Below the pieces are notes generated by a model. That model was not told the DNA's origin. It made no database searches and saw only the letters and a program-made list of their open reading frames with translations. The position numbers were made by a program, and so were the translations under genes. A stretch of 64,000 bases of DNA from NCBI RefSeq assembly GCF_000003195.3, contig NC_012877.2:25129838-25193837 (forward strand), written 5' to 3'. The DNA comes from Sorghum bicolor. Lineage: Eukaryota; Streptophyta; Magnoliopsida; Poales; Poaceae. How positions within the stretch are numbered: the first letter of the stretch is position 1; every line of letters begins with the position of its first letter. Positions 1-10,706 of this stretch are shown in pieces.

Positions 1-638
1 TGGTGTTAGCAAGTGTCAACAAACATCTTTTTGGCATGTTTTGAGTGAGCTGCTCTGCAAGGCAGTGCTCCAACCCACTTGGACATGTAGTCCACTGCCA
101 CCAAGATGTACTCGTAGCCTTGACATGGCAAGAATGGACCCATGTAGTCTACTCCCCAAACATCAAATAGCTCCACTTGAAGGTTGTTTGTGAGAGGCAT
201 GGCATCATGGGTCTTGATATTCCCATGTCGCTAACACCTCTCACACCTCTTGATGAAGTCTTGAGTGTCTTAGTACATGGTGGGCCAATAGAATCCACTT
301 TGCCAAATTTTGGCATGGGTCCTAAATGTACCATAATGGCCTCCATATTCAGCTTTGTGGCACTTCTCAATGATTTCAACGGCTTCTTCCATAGGGACAC
401 ATCTTCTTAGCACACCATCCTGGCAGACCCTATAGAGGTAATGATCGTCCCAAAGGTGCACTTGGCTCTCCTTGAACAGCTTCTTCTTATCCAGCCCCAG
501 AGGCACATAGCTAGAAACCATGTAGTTGACGATGTTTGCGTACCATGGGTAGGCGGCTGACACCTTGAGGAGTGTGTCGTCCCAAAGATAGTCGTTGATT
601 GGTAGATCATGTTTATCCTCGATCTGCATTATAGACAA
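1..638 (-). pseudogene. Athila copy A: integrase (zinc-binding region and start of catalytic core)
   Basis: Translation from 638 leftwards gives the zinc-binding region of a Ty3/gypsy integrase: histidines in KCHKAEYGGHYG and cysteines in KRCERC, the usual HHCC arrangement, with the family phrase FYWPTMY between them. It is followed by the core start [10 protein letters not shown], which carries the first catalytic Asp. Integrase joins element cDNA into host DNA in the nucleus. The reading frame stays open in register except for TAA and TAG codons between about 215 and 265. The core continues past the left edge of the window, so the other catalytic residues cannot be checked. Confidence 0.8.
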
Positions 639-1905
639 GTGGTCTGCGACCGTGTTCTCTACTCCTTTTTTATCTTTTATTTCTTAGTCAAATTCTTGGA
701 GTAGCAGGATCCTTCTTATTAGCATTGGTCTAGCATCTTTATTAGTGAGCAAGTATTTTAATGTAGTGTGATCGGTGTAAACGATCACCTTTGCCTCTAC
801 TAAGTAAGATCTAAACTTGTCTATAGCAAACACTACAGCTAAAAGCTCTTTTTCTATTGTTGCATAGTTTAGCTGTGGGCTAGTTAGTGTTTTGCTAGCA
901 TAAGAGATAGCGTGATGCTTTTTATCTTTGGTCTATCCTAAGACAACACCCACAACATAATCACTAGCATCACACAATACATCAAAAGGAAGCAACCAAT
1001 TAGGGGGTTGTATGATTGAGGCAGAGATAAGTGATTTCTTGAGATAGTAAAAAGCATCTCAGCACTCATCATCAAAGTTAAAGGGTGCATCTTCAGCTAA
1101 CAGGTTTGTTAGGTCTAGCGATTTGTAAAAAATCTAGTATAAACCTCCTATAAAAACCTATGTGACCAATAAAACTACGTATGCCTCTAACATTCATGGG
1201 AGGTGGGAGTTGTTCTATGACCTCTATTTTAGCTCTATCCACCTCTATCCCACGCTCGGACACTCTATGTCCTAGCACTATCCCCTCCCGAACCATTAAA
1301 TGACATTTCTCCTAGTTCAGGATCAAGTGCTTCTCTTGGCATCTTTGTAAGACGCGGTCCAGGTTCTCAAGATAGTCGTCAAAAGTCTTCCCATAGACGG
1401 AAAAGTCATCCATAAAGACTTCCATGATTTCTTCAATCATGTCTGAGAAGATGGACATCATGCACCTTTGGAAGGAAGCGGGAGCATTGCATAGGCCAAA
1501 AGACATGTGCCTATATGCATATGTCCCGTAGGGGCATATGAATGTCGTCTTACTTTGATCATCGGGATGGATAGGGATTTGATGATAACCCAAATAACCA
1601 TCAATGAAACAAAAGAAAGAATGCTTTGCTAACCATTCTAGCATCTCATCAATGAAGGGTAACGGGAAGTGATCTTTCTTTGTAGCCTTGTTGAGTATTC
1701 GGTAATCTATGCACATCCTCCATCCCGTGACGGTTCGTTGTGGGATAAGCTCGTTGTTATCGTTTCTAACTACCGTCATTCCTCCCTTCTTAGGTACTAC
1801 TTGTACGGGGATGACCCACTCACCATTTGGAACAGGGTAGATTATGCCCGCGTGCAAGAGCTTCAAGACCTCTTTCTTCACTACTTCCCTCATCGCATTA
1901 TTTAG
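639..1905 (-). pseudogene. Athila copy A: reverse transcriptase and RNase H
   Basis: The RT runs from about 1893 leftwards. It starts MREVVKKEVLKLL, has WRMCIDYRILNKATKKDHFPLPF, the SFGLCNAPASFQRCMM block and the catalytic FMDDFSVYG, and ends at HLILN. A TAG codon (1312-1314) replaces the tryptophan normally found before EKCH; the same stop occurs in copy E at 38301-38303. The frame reopens at 1296 with [28 protein letters not shown] (shown split here: [25 protein letters not shown]) and passes into RNase H, which is recognisable between about 660 and 1090 by comparison with copy E but has several stops. It copies element RNA into DNA in living relatives; this copy cannot. Confidence 0.82.
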
Positions 1906-2774
1906 CCTTCTTTGAGGCTCCCTAGAAGGTGTAGGATCGGGTTCTATGGGTATGCGATGAGTGCAAAGAGCATGACTAATTCCCTTAAGGTCTTGGAGGG
2001 AGTATCTTAAGATAGAGCGGTGTTTCTCTAATACGGCGATAAGTTTAGCAGCCTCCTCCTCAGAGAGCTGATCGCTAATGATGACAGGGCTATCCCTATC
2101 GCCGTTAAGGAATACATACTTAAGCCCAGGGGGAAGTGGCTTAAGTTCTATGGAGGGCTTAGGTGGTGGCTCGGATTCATCTAGCTCTAGTGGTTCATCT
2201 AGTTCTGTTTCTAGCTCTTCGATACCTTAGCTTCCTCCTCTAGATTAGGTTGTGATGCCTCTAGGTGAGTGGCTGCCATCACCTCCTCTATCTGATCAGT
2301 TTCGGGGTTTGGCTCAATTTTTGCGTTAATCGAGCCAACATAGGGAATGGACATGTTAGGTTCTTCCCTATCTGATCCTTGAGGTACCCGCTATGAAATC
2401 CATCAATGAATCTCATAAGCGGGTGCCTAATTAATAGGTCGATGTCCTCTACATCAAAGATGTAGAAATTCAAGAGGACATGGACATTGTTAATGACAAC
2501 AAACACGTTCTGTGCAAGGCCGCAGCTCTCGACCAATTCTCTAGATGGTAACTTGAGAACCTTTTCGGTTAGAACTAACGGTTCCTCGCCTAGGAGTGCG
2601 AATGCTAAATTCTTAGACATTACACATGCTCCTACGGCTGCGTCATAAAGAGAATCCACTGGAGTCCTACTTATGAGACAACGAATAGTTGCGAAATAGG
2701 AGAGAAGTGTGATAACATGAGACGACACTTCTGACTCCATCAGCCATTCGCTGCTCATAACGGTCATGAGCTAC
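1906..2774 (-). pseudogene. Athila copy A: protease region and protease-RT linker
   Basis: The open part at 2767-2288 contains SRTPVDSLYDAAVGACVMS, then GEEPLVLTEK, ending with LLIRHPLMRFIDGF. This is the retropepsin-like segment of this grass Athila family. Its active-site region reads D-A-A-V-G-A-C instead of the usual D-[ST]-G, and the copy E counterpart is also atypical (LYDPP then stop). Between 1906 and 2287 an acidic linker follows (PPKPSIELKPLPPG-like and SEEEAAKLIAVLEKH in copy E). At least one stop (about 2226) interrupts it. In working elements this protease would mature the Gag-Pol polyprotein in the particle. Confidence 0.7.
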
Positions 2775-3745
2775 TGAGCAGTTGCTTTAAGGTAACAAGT
2801 CTCTAAGCGAGATGATACTTGCTCTTTTGGAGCGTTGTGGTTTCTCTTTTACTCCTAGGGATGAATCACTTCTTCCCTTGGAGGTGTTTGGGTTTGTGGT
2901 TCAGGCTCGACAGCTTGTGATGTGGCTACTGTAGCGTCGGCTGACGAGGTTTCGTCTCTAGCGGCTTGGTCTTCCTCAGGGGCATCACTATGGTCATTAG
3001 TGTAGGGGGAGTTGTCTAGTATGGTTGCTAGGACCACCCTACCTTCACTATAGGGTAAATGAAGGAATGCTCCCTTTGAGGCTAGATCCAAGAATTGTGC
3101 GGACCTTTGCCTAAGACTGAGATAGAAATGCTGCATTAGCGTTGGCTCAGTTAAGGCTAAGTCTGGGCCTGAGGATGCTAAGTGTGTGATTCACGCCCAA
3201 GCCGCACCTAGAGATTCCTTCTCTTCTTGCTTGAAGTTTAGTATCTCTCTACAGAGATGATCCACATGGAAAATGGGGAAATAGGTAAGGCAAGACTTGG
3301 CTTGCAGCTTCTCCCATTCTCCGTCTACACTACCTACATAGCGAGAGTACCACCGTCTGGCTTTTCCCGTCAAAGAGAATGGGAAGAGATTCCACTTAAG
3401 GGTAACTCGCCTCATCCCTTGGATGTGAATGCATGAGCAAAGCTGCTCGAAATCACGTAGGTGGGTATAGGGATTTTCATCTCCTCCTGAAAAGGGATTC
3501 TCCTGAACCATCGCTACGAGACTTGGGCGAAGCTCATAATGAATGGCCAAAATGGCCTAAGAAGAACTAGGCGGCTCCAGCTCAGCGCCCGATAGAGTAG
3601 CGTAGTCGAAGAGGGTTGTTTGATCCATGTGAAAGGTAAAGGTTCTAATCAAACAAGAATAACTTGACGACTTTGAGTCTAGTTGACCAGCTACCGTTCT
3701 CCGGCACCGGCGCCAGTAATGCTTGTTGACTCTTCTTAGCGTCAC
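2775..3745 (-). pseudogene. Athila copy A: gag
   Basis: Gag begins near the PBS (MDQTTLFDYA at about 3630) and contains YELRPSLVAMVQENPFSG, HLRDFEQLCSCIHI and the diagnostic KARRWYSRYVGSVDGEWEKL. A second conserved half follows (MQHFYLSLRQRSAQFLDLAS). All parts are in one frame. TAG at about 3554 replaces a Gln codon still present in copy E. TGA at 3191-3193 follows SLGAAWA, and copy E has the same TGA at 16824-16826. A TAG near 2853 ends the second half. Gag would form the cytoplasmic particle. The shared TGA is discussed in the findings. Confidence 0.82.
3701..3715 (-). promoter_or_regulatory. Primer-binding site of Athila copy A (tRNA-Asp type)
   Basis: On the minus strand the LTR end CAACA is followed by an 8-nt spacer (AGCATTAC) and then TGGCGCCGGTGCCGG. 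Apart from one base this matches the complement of the 3' end of plant tRNA-Asp (TGGCGCCGTTGCCGGG). It fixes the LTR boundary at 3724 and the direction of the element. Confidence 0.85.
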
Positions 3746-3786
3746 TACCTAGGATTGTCAGTCCTTGGCACAGCACTAGAAATGCT
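3724..3786 (-). repeat. LTR of Athila copy A, 3' end fragment
   Basis: The 63 bp between the PBS spacer and the CACTA insertion match the last part of LTR1 (10620-10682) and LTR2 (16229-16291) in reverse complement, ending in TGTTGAC at 3724. The LTR resumes at 7280 after the CACTA element; GCT at 3784-3786 is repeated at 7277-7279 as the target-site duplication. Confidence 0.85.
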
Positions 3787-3799
3787 CATACACCATAGA

Positions 3800-4060
3800 C
3801 CTTAATCAGCGACTGACTTGAAGTTGTTGTAAGGGGTTTATAACGATGGACGGTCCGTGGCTAAAAGTTATAGCGACGGACCTCAGCAGTTGCTGTTGAA
3901 GCCGTGGTTGTATGTATATAGCGACAGACTTCATCTTTAGCTACGGACCGTCCATCGCACCTGCTTTTAGCAACGGACGACATGTTAGAACATTTAGCAA
4001 TGGACAGTTCATTGCAATATGAACTTTTAGCAACTGACAGTCCATCAAGATCAATTGAAT
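3800..4060. repeat. Left subterminal repeats of CACTA B
   Basis: Several degenerate copies of TAGC(G/A)ACGGAC, in both orientations and some paired as inverted repeats with GGTCCGTNGCTA, lie in about 250 bp. In CACTA elements such arrays bind the element-encoded DNA-binding protein. The consensus differs from that of element D (TCTGACGCTAAA), so B and D probably belong to different subfamilies. Confidence 0.7.
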
Positions 4061-4258
4061 AGGGTTAAAAAAAGTAAAACCTTATATATCTGAAACTCAT
4101 AGACATTGGATCAAACATTCAAGATGGATGCCATATTAAAATCATGTACACAAATTTGGAGTAGCCATACACCAAAAATTATACTAGTCCTTGTTTGAAC
4201 ATATAGCTGATGATCAATAGCATGGCTAATCCTAGCTAATGAACACAATGAACACAAT

Positions 4259-4611
4259 GTTATCCTAGCTTAACATAGTAGATGCTATCCGTGGCAACCA
4301 TCTTCGTCAAAAACTCTAATTGGATTGTTTGGCTGCACATTGTTGTTGACAAGCTGTTGGCTAGCAGCAGCTAGAAGTTCCTGAAAAAAGTGTGCATTAC
4401 AGGCAGGCACAAAGTTAGACTAGTTCCATCCTTCACTATTTCAGAATTACTTTCTCAACTAATTGGCAAACTTACTTTGGTACGAGTACCTACCATACAT
4501 TATTTTTCAGAACTGAATTTTCAGATCATAAGTTTTCAGCTATCCTAGCTTAACATAGTACATGCTATATGTGGCAGCCATGTTTGTCAAAAACACTAAA
4601 TGGATTGTTTC
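4259..4611. repeat. Internal direct duplication in CACTA B
   Basis: About 73 bp starting TATCCTAGCTTAACATAGTA (4260-4331) is repeated at 4540-4611 with roughly a dozen differences; both copies end in GGATTGTTT. About 207 bp separates them. It is a local duplication inside the transposon and I see no coding function. Confidence 0.75.
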
Positions 4612-5289
4612 AGTGAACTATAGTTGCTTTGGAATCTTGTTTCAGCTCTATAGTACATTGGTATGACCATATATAATGAGGATGTCAGGCTTTTCTGATA
4701 ATCCTATATCTGATCTTGTAAATTCAAGGACATGTAAATTCAGGCTAATATGCTGTCCTCAGTCCAATCCACATATCCAATAAATTTAAATTCAACATGT
4801 AGATCAGCAAACTTGATTTGAACAATGTATCAAGGAGACAAAGGGGTAGGATTTGCCTAGTGTTGGCTGACTTGAGTCTACACAACTGTGCTTGAATAGC
4901 AGGTTGTAGCCTGGCAACCATCATGTCTCAGGTCTAAAACATTGACAGATCTTGCATGAAGGTCAACTCACATAAATCAAAAGTTCAGAGAAACATAGAT
5001 CCTCATTGGTAAGGTTTAATCACAAACATGAAGTATAGGTATTATTCACGCAATTAATCGAGAAAAGAATGATTATGAGCATTCAAAAATTCAGATTTAG
5101 GAACAGTTATAATAGTAATTGTAGTGGTAATAGCATTTGTGTTCATCAAAGCACAACATGCTGCATACCTCTTCAGCGTGTTCTACATCATATCAGAACC
5201 AACCTACATAACAATAAAAAGCCTTCAAAAGGAAACTACCTTTATCCAAGAATTAAAATACGAGGAACCAAACTCTAAGATAGGCATAT

Positions 5290-5430
5290 GTAAGTAATGC
5301 GTGGAGTGGTAGAGGAGGCTACGCGCAAGGAGGAGGTCGCAGGTTCAAATCCCATCAGCCGCGTAGCACGGGATTTTACGCGAAAAAATACACGACTGCA
5401 GCGACTTCGACGGAGACGGGCGGCTTTCCT
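5290..5430 (+). mobile_element. tRNA-derived SINE-like sequence inside CACTA B
   Basis: A box A-like stretch (GCGTGGAGTGGTAGAGG, about 5300) and a good box B (GGTTCAAATCCC, about 5343) are spaced as in a tRNA-type RNA polymerase III promoter. They are followed by a non-tRNA body that becomes T-rich near 5440. The upstream half does not fold as a convincing full cloverleaf, so I call a SINE remnant and not a tRNA gene. The exact ends and target duplication are not clear. Confidence 0.45.
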
Positions 5431-6439
5431 AAGATTCAAATATTTTTTTCCTATTTTTATAAAATGGAGGTTCTGTGTACAGGATTCACTACTTCTTCCT
5501 GGATTCGCTACTGCAATCATGCTAAATGATATTGGCTTGCTCTGGCTAGCATGCAGTTCTCCAAGTATAGTAGTCAACAAAAATATTACAGAGAACACAT
5601 GAGGACAGGTTGCCCTTCGATCCTAGTAGATGCACTGGAGAAGAGAAGAAAGTATCGCAGGACAATGCCAACCGAAGTACGCCTATGAATATGTAGCTTA
5701 TTTTCTAATTTGTCTGAATAGCATGCTTGCTTTCCTGGAGAACATCATTTTAACTCGAGCCAATGGCTGGTAAGTTCAGTACTTAAATTTCTGTACCTTT
5801 TGTCAAAAAAAAAATTATATCCGCATATAGTTCAGCCTCACTTTCAGATGTTGGAATGGCACAACAGGGCACAAATTGAGCCACATCACCACAACGTTTA
5901 ATGACATGGCTCTAGAAAACTACTTGTCTTATAGGTTGTCCTGCTACAAGAGAGCATTTCCTATATGCATCTACGAAAGAAAGAGAAACAGTCTGAAAGT
6001 ACTTGTATTGAGCTGATTTGTATAGTAGTAGTACTTTTTTATAGAGTACCTAGAATAGATCCGAAACTCTTTCTTCATGGGATAAATGCCAATTTATTTA
6101 CATGCAAGAGTAAACAGTCAACGACACTAGAAAGCTCACTACAGTAGTAAAAAAATCAGGCCAATCATTTATTCAATTCACCACGAGAATGAGATGCAGC
6201 ACAAAATCACTCACTACTCACTGTCATTCACATCTAGCAGCCCAATACATAAAGAACAGAGGAAAAATGAAAAGAGTTGTTCTTTCAAGATCTTGCCTTC
6301 TGGCTAAGACTGGACATGGCCGTTGCAGAAACATATTCATCTACAGAAACAAGATCTTTTGCAAATCAAAGGCACAGAGGTGTTCCTGTTGCAAGAAAAT
6401 GAATGGATCTATTAATTTGTGCATCAGTATACATAATAA

Positions 6440-6990
6440 ATGGAGAGATGGGAATGGAGGGAAGCACTTGAATCCCTTGCTTCACTTGGGAGACACCATG
6501 GATGGAGCAGGGGGCGCCACTGTGCACGAACAGAGGGGATTGCAGGGTATGGCCGGTTACGGAGAGGTAGAACCCAAGGTTGGCGCAGCCACGACGCTGG
6601 GCTCACCGTTGCCCAGCCTTTGCTACACGAGGGGCATGGAGAAGGAGAGGGCAGCCACCACCGCACGGAGGTCTGCCACCACGGAGGTCCGCCCACGCCG
6701 CTGCCCTACCCGCGCCAGATGGGGGGAGAGAGAGAGAGAGACAGAGGGAGGGGAAGAGAAGAGACCATCGAGACTCACCCGCGCGGGGACAAAGAGGGAG
6801 GAGCCATCGTTGCGCCGCCCCGTGTGGGGCGCCGTCGCCTTGCCTGCCGCCGGCTCGGAGAGACCGAGAGAGAATGGGGAGAGTTGCGTGCGTGTTTTTT
6901 TTTTTGTGATGACGAATGGAGGAGAGAGCGACGTAAGGAGGCTGACATGGGCTACCTACTAACCAATGGGAGGGGAGGTAAATGTGGGAT
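6440..6990. other. GC-rich segment near the right end of CACTA B
   Basis: This stretch is far richer in G and C than the rest of element B and contains a (GA)n run at about 6727-6745. All reading frames look long because stops are rare in GC-rich DNA, but none has recognisable motifs. In element D a similar GC-rich block close to the terminus is the non-coding first exon of the transposase transcript, so the same role is plausible here on the minus strand. A captured host exon is an alternative I cannot support. Confidence 0.4.
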
Positions 6991-7059
6991 GAGTTAGGGT
7001 TTAGGACATTTTGGGCGAAAATTACAGTAGGAAAGGCCCAAATAACGTGTGCGAATGGA

Positions 7060-7220
7060 AAATTTCTATAGCCACTGACCATCCGATGTTGTTCGTGATG
7101 TATAGCAACCGACCATCCAACGCAAAGAAAAATAATTATAGCAACGGACCATCCATCGCCCTATTCGGTTCTAGCAACTGACCGTCCTTCGCTAACCTTT
7201 AGTGACCCATCGTTCTATGC
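7060..7220. repeat. Right subterminal repeats of CACTA B
   Basis: Four to five copies of TAGCAAC(C/G/T)GACC(A/G)TCC occur in about 160 bp, matching the left-end array. They support the CACTA assignment and would be transposase-complex binding sites. Confidence 0.7.
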
Positions 7221-7279
7221 TAATTAAAACTTTTAGCAACTGCAGTCAGTTGCTGAATAAGGGTTGTGGTGTAGTGGCT

Positions 7280-8232
7280 TGTGTGACAACAGAAGTGGCA
7301 AACGGGTTTATCGCAAGCAGACGGTGGTCAATGTAGCACTTCACCAGGAGTATTCCAGGTATCGTATTTTCCACGGGGAACAAGAAGTGGACTAACTAGA
7401 CCAGTTGAGTCGTCAGATGATGATCAAAGGGCTTAGGATTGGGTGGAGAGGTATTTCTAGTATTCGGCTTCTGGCTAAGCTATCCTAAGTATACCTGAGA
7501 GTTAACTCCCTTCCTACTGTGGCTGATAGGTGAAAAGGGTGTGGCGAAACACTTCCCTAGGTAGCTACCATGCAGGCCAACTATTATTTGCAACTTGCGT
7601 AACAACACACTAAAGTGAACTCCTAATATCCAGCAGAGGCCTGTCACGCTTCGCTGCTAGAGTTCTTCAGGTGCGACAAGAAGTCCACAAGGGCAGACTT
7701 AGTCTAGACACCACGTCTACACTAAGTCTACTACTCTAGATCCAGCTAAACTTTCAAGCACTTCACACAAGGCAAAGCAATGTGGCATATGGGCTGGTTG
7801 TATACTTAAAATAAACTAAGACAGAAAGTAAATACTGGAAGTACTTAGATGAAAGGCAACTAGAAGGAAGACTTACTAGAAGATGAACATCTGCTGAGGC
7901 AATCCTGGAAGAAGACTCCCGACAAGCTGGGACTATTCCTCAGAGAGCTCCTCACTCTCTTCCCTCGATTCTCACACTTAGCTAAGAGTAGCTCTTCCTA
8001 AGATACATCCTCTTTAACTAGGCTCTCTAAGGGCGTATTTATAGGGGGAGATGGAGTAGGGGCTACTCTAGCGCCACATCAGCGATCTGTGCGCTCCTTC
8101 TCCACCGTTGGACCAAACCGACCTTGGAAACGCCATATGATCAATGGTTGGGAATTTCCATCACATGTTCATCATGGGGATGTCGATGGGAGTGAACCGA
8201 CTCAAGGTGGGCCCACATCCCAGGTCGGTTGT
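7280..8232 (-). repeat. LTR of Athila copy A, larger fragment (5'-truncated)
   Basis: This is the reverse complement of about 15300-16230 in LTR2, including the TATA box (TATTTATA at 8036-8043 on the plus strand) and the roughly 65-bp segment around 7790-7860 that LTR1 lacks. It is therefore closer to LTR2 than to LTR1. It breaks off at 8232 within the palindrome-bearing part (GGTCGGT), so its first 500 or so bp are missing. Confidence 0.82.
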
Positions 8233-9260
8233 TGACAATTGTGATATAGTTCTTAGCTCATGATTCATACCCTTTCTATTCAAAGTGCTTAGAGATTTAT
8301 TATTGAAAATATCATAAAACCATAGTGTCACTTACTCCTCAATAGTAAGAGAATTCCTACCATAGCCATATATGTTCATACCTTGTTCAAAACCCTTCTA
8401 TATATGCTACTTGTACTTGTGTTGTGTTTGGTCAAACCTTGTGACCCTAGTTGAGAATTATGTCATAGTCCCAAGATCAAGATCACACACACACCACATA
8501 CATATGCTGCTTCTACACTCGAAGTACGCAAAAACATGCCACCCATTTCCACCATATAGATGCTCCATGTTTTAAGGTTTAGAATATCTCTCTCTAAGTA
8601 TTGGTTATAAGATGAGAGACAAAGGCTATGCTTAGTAAAAAAAAGTGCGCACATGAAGGTCCATTGCTTTTGAAAAAAAAAGAAAAAAAGCTAGCCATGT
8701 CTCAAATAAATAAGAGAAAGAGAGAGAGATCTTATCAAACATAGGAGCATTCTATTCTAATCATTTTTCACACACTTACACATCTTGATCTAGAATTAGA
8801 CATTCTTCTCCTTGGATCCTTGTTTTGACTTTACAATATATACAATGCAATCATGCTATCTTGTTTCTCCCTACCTGAGCCCCACATAAGCCTAATAGAT
8901 GTAGGATGAAACAAAAGAAGGCAATCTTATGCTATGCCTTGGTGAGGAATCCTATACTTACTGAGTGACTTGAGAGTACTATTAGTGGAGTAAGGATGAA
9001 CTATGTGCTTTCTTTTAAAACATTTATCAAAAACTCTAAGTACTAAGGATATGAAAATGGGAAGATGACTTTGCTTTGAGAACTATTCCATTCTTCAACA
9101 TCCTAAGGATATATGTTAGACAGTGCCACATAATCCACTTGTATAAGATATGTCTTGAGTAGTCTTTGTGTTTGCTTATATCTTAAAAGTGTCATAATCA
9201 TAGGTTATCTTCCTCTAACCTTTGCTCGAGGACAAGCAAAGACTTAAGTGTGGGGGTTCT
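8233..9260 (+). mobile_element. 3' part of an Athila internal region (element C), plus strand
   Basis: About 1 kb of non-coding sequence resembles 13640-14746, the 3' untranslated part of the next Athila internal region; shared landmarks include CCTACCA...GCCATATATG and the final hairpin plus polypurine tract. No coding sequence is visible. Its left end is an abrupt junction with the inverted LTR of copy A. It ends directly at LTR1. Confidence 0.75.
9221..9260 (+). promoter_or_regulatory. Conserved hairpin and polypurine tract before LTR1
   Basis: TTTGCTCGAGGACAAGCAAA (9221-9240) can form a short stem-loop and is followed by the purine run AGTGTGGGGG (about 9247-9256), which would prime plus-strand DNA synthesis. 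The LTR starts at 9261. The same hairpin-PPT arrangement occurs at 14709-14746 and, on the minus strand, at 30236-30198. Confidence 0.7.
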
Positions 9261-10682
9261 TGTTAACGGTAGATAAGCCCTATTTTTACCCCATCAAAAT
9301 CGTCAACAATATATTCTTTCTAGAAGAAAATCACCAAACACATAGTGACTTAGGTACAAATAACTTGGTTCCACATGTACATGACATCATTTGGATGTAG
9401 GTCTGCAATTGACTACTTTTTAGGGTTAAGGAGCTCTATATGAAGGTTGGACTACCACCCCAGAATGGCCAATTAGAAGACCAACTTCACATTCATGAAT
9501 CTCAGAGCTTCTGGAGACAATGTGCAAAAGATGGGCACATTAGTGGTGTCGGCCGACCCCACCTTTGTGAGCCCCGCACCACCACTGTGCTCAGAATTTC
9601 ACAAGGAAGTCACTTGTAGAAGACGAACCTTTGGTTGTACCAAAGTGGGGTCGACCGACCCCGCTATGGGGCCATCCAGCGACCTAGTTTGCACCCATCG
9701 ACATGGGATTCCTTCTAGAAGACAACACCGGTCCCACCTATCTTTGGGCAGGTCGAACGACCTACATGTGGGCCCCTTCTTGAGTCGGTTCACTCCCACC
9801 GACATCACCACAATGAACATGTGATGGAAGTCCCCAACCGTTGATCATATGGTGGTACCAAGGTCGGTTTATGCAACGGTGCATGCTAAAGGTCATGCGG
9901 ATCGCTGATGTGGCGCTGGAGTAGCCCTTACTCCATCTCTCCCCTATAAATACCCCCTTAGAGAGCCTAGTTAAGCATGATGTATCTTTGGAAGAGCTAC
10001 TCTTAGCTAAGTGTGAGAATAGAGGGAAGAGAGTGAGGAGTTCCCCGAGGAGGAGTCCCGGCTTGTCGGGAGTCTTCTTCCAGGAGTCCCTCAGCGGATG
10101 CTTGTCTTCTAGTAAGTCTTCCTTCTAGTTGCCTTTCACACTGGCATATTGCTTTGCCATGTGTGAAGTGCTCGAAACCATAGTTGGGTCTAGAGTAGTA
10201 GAATTAGTGTAGACATGGTGTCTAGACTAAGTCTGCCCTTGTGGACTTCTTGTCGCACCTGAAGAACACCAGCATCAAAGCATGACAGGCCTCTGCTGGA
10301 CATTAGGAGTTCTCTTCCGTGTGTTTTTAGGCAAGTTGCAATAATAGTTGGCCTGCATGGTAGCTGCCTAGGGAAGTGTTTTGCCACAGCCTTTTCACCT
10401 ATCGGCCACAGTAGGGAGGGAGTTAACTCTCAAGTATACTTAGGATAGCTTAGCCAGAAACCAAATACTATAAATACCTCTCCACCCAATACTAAGCCCT
10501 TTGATCATCATCTGACAACTCAATTGGTCTAGTTAGTCCACTTCTCGTTCCCTATGGAAAATACGATACCTGGAATACTCCTGGTGAAGTGCTACATTGA
10601 CCACTTCTGGTGTCACACAAGCATTTATAGTGCTGTGCCAAGGACTGACAAACCTAGGTAGGGATGCTAAGAAGAGTCAACA
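9261..10682 (+). repeat. Athila LTR1
   Basis: It starts TGTTAACGGT after the polypurine tract and ends GAGTCAACA before the PBS spacer, length 1422 bp. A TATA box (TATAAATA) is at 9945-9952. Upstream are three palindromic GGTCG-type modules: 9545-9560 (TCGGCCGA), 9647-9664 (GGGGTCGACCGACCCC) and 9750-9763 (AGGTCGAACGACCT). The 3' half is close to LTR2, but the first 250 bp differ strongly, and a 65-bp segment present in LTR2 (about 15660-15720) is absent here. It serves as 3' LTR of the left fragment and 5' LTR of the region to its right. Confidence 0.85.
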
Positions 10683-10690
10683 AGCATTTA

Positions 10691-10706
10691 TGGCACCGTT
10701 GCCATG
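10691..10706 (+). promoter_or_regulatory. Primer-binding site after LTR1 (tRNA-Asp type, degenerate)
   Basis: The spacer AGCATTTA is followed by TGGCACCGTTGCCATGG, which differs in a few bases from the plant tRNA-Asp complement TGGCGCCGTTGCCGGGG. Confidence 0.75.

Larger units (their letters stand above)
3787..7276 (-). mobile_element. CACTA (En/Spm-type) transposon B, non-autonomous, in the LTR of copy A
   Basis: The right end reads GGTTGTGGTGTAGTG, the complement of CACTACACCACAACC. The left end is a decayed partner, CATACACCATAGACC. Both are flanked by the 3-bp duplication GCT (3784-3786, 7277-7279), as expected for CACTA elements, and removing the element restores a continuous LTR. Both ends carry subterminal repeats of the type TAGCAACGGACCATCC. 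I see no transposase-like coding sequence in its 3490 bp, so it would depend on a related autonomous element. By analogy with element D, the GC-rich part at the right end may be the 5' leader, so I assign minus orientation tentatively. Confidence 0.85.
1..8232 (-). mobile_element. Athila-lineage Ty3/gypsy element copy A, partial, interrupted by a CACTA element
   Basis: Read on the minus strand the order is truncated LTR (8232-7280 and 3786-3724), PBS (3715-3701), gag, protease, RT, RNase H and the start of integrase, running off the window at position 1. The lineage call rests on the gag motif KARRWYSRYVGS, the RT motif VFMDDFSVYG and a PBS matching plant tRNA-Asp. The 3787-7276 segment is a later CACTA insertion and is not part of this element. 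All coding parts carry stop codons. The same family occurs on the plus strand at 14747-18500 and 38026-39064. The LTR is cut at 8232, where plus-strand Athila internal sequence begins, so this end is a rearrangement breakpoint and not a natural LTR end. Confidence 0.85.

Noticed and set aside
5297..5365. tRNA gene
   Set aside because: Box A- and box B-like sequences exist, but I could not find a full cloverleaf with acceptor pairing; a SINE remnant fits better.
6189..7082. Several long overlapping frames on both strands in the GC-rich part of CACTA B
   Set aside because: Frames are long only because stop codons are rare in GC-rich sequence; no conserved motif, composition is low-complexity Arg/Gly, and the place matches a transposon leader.
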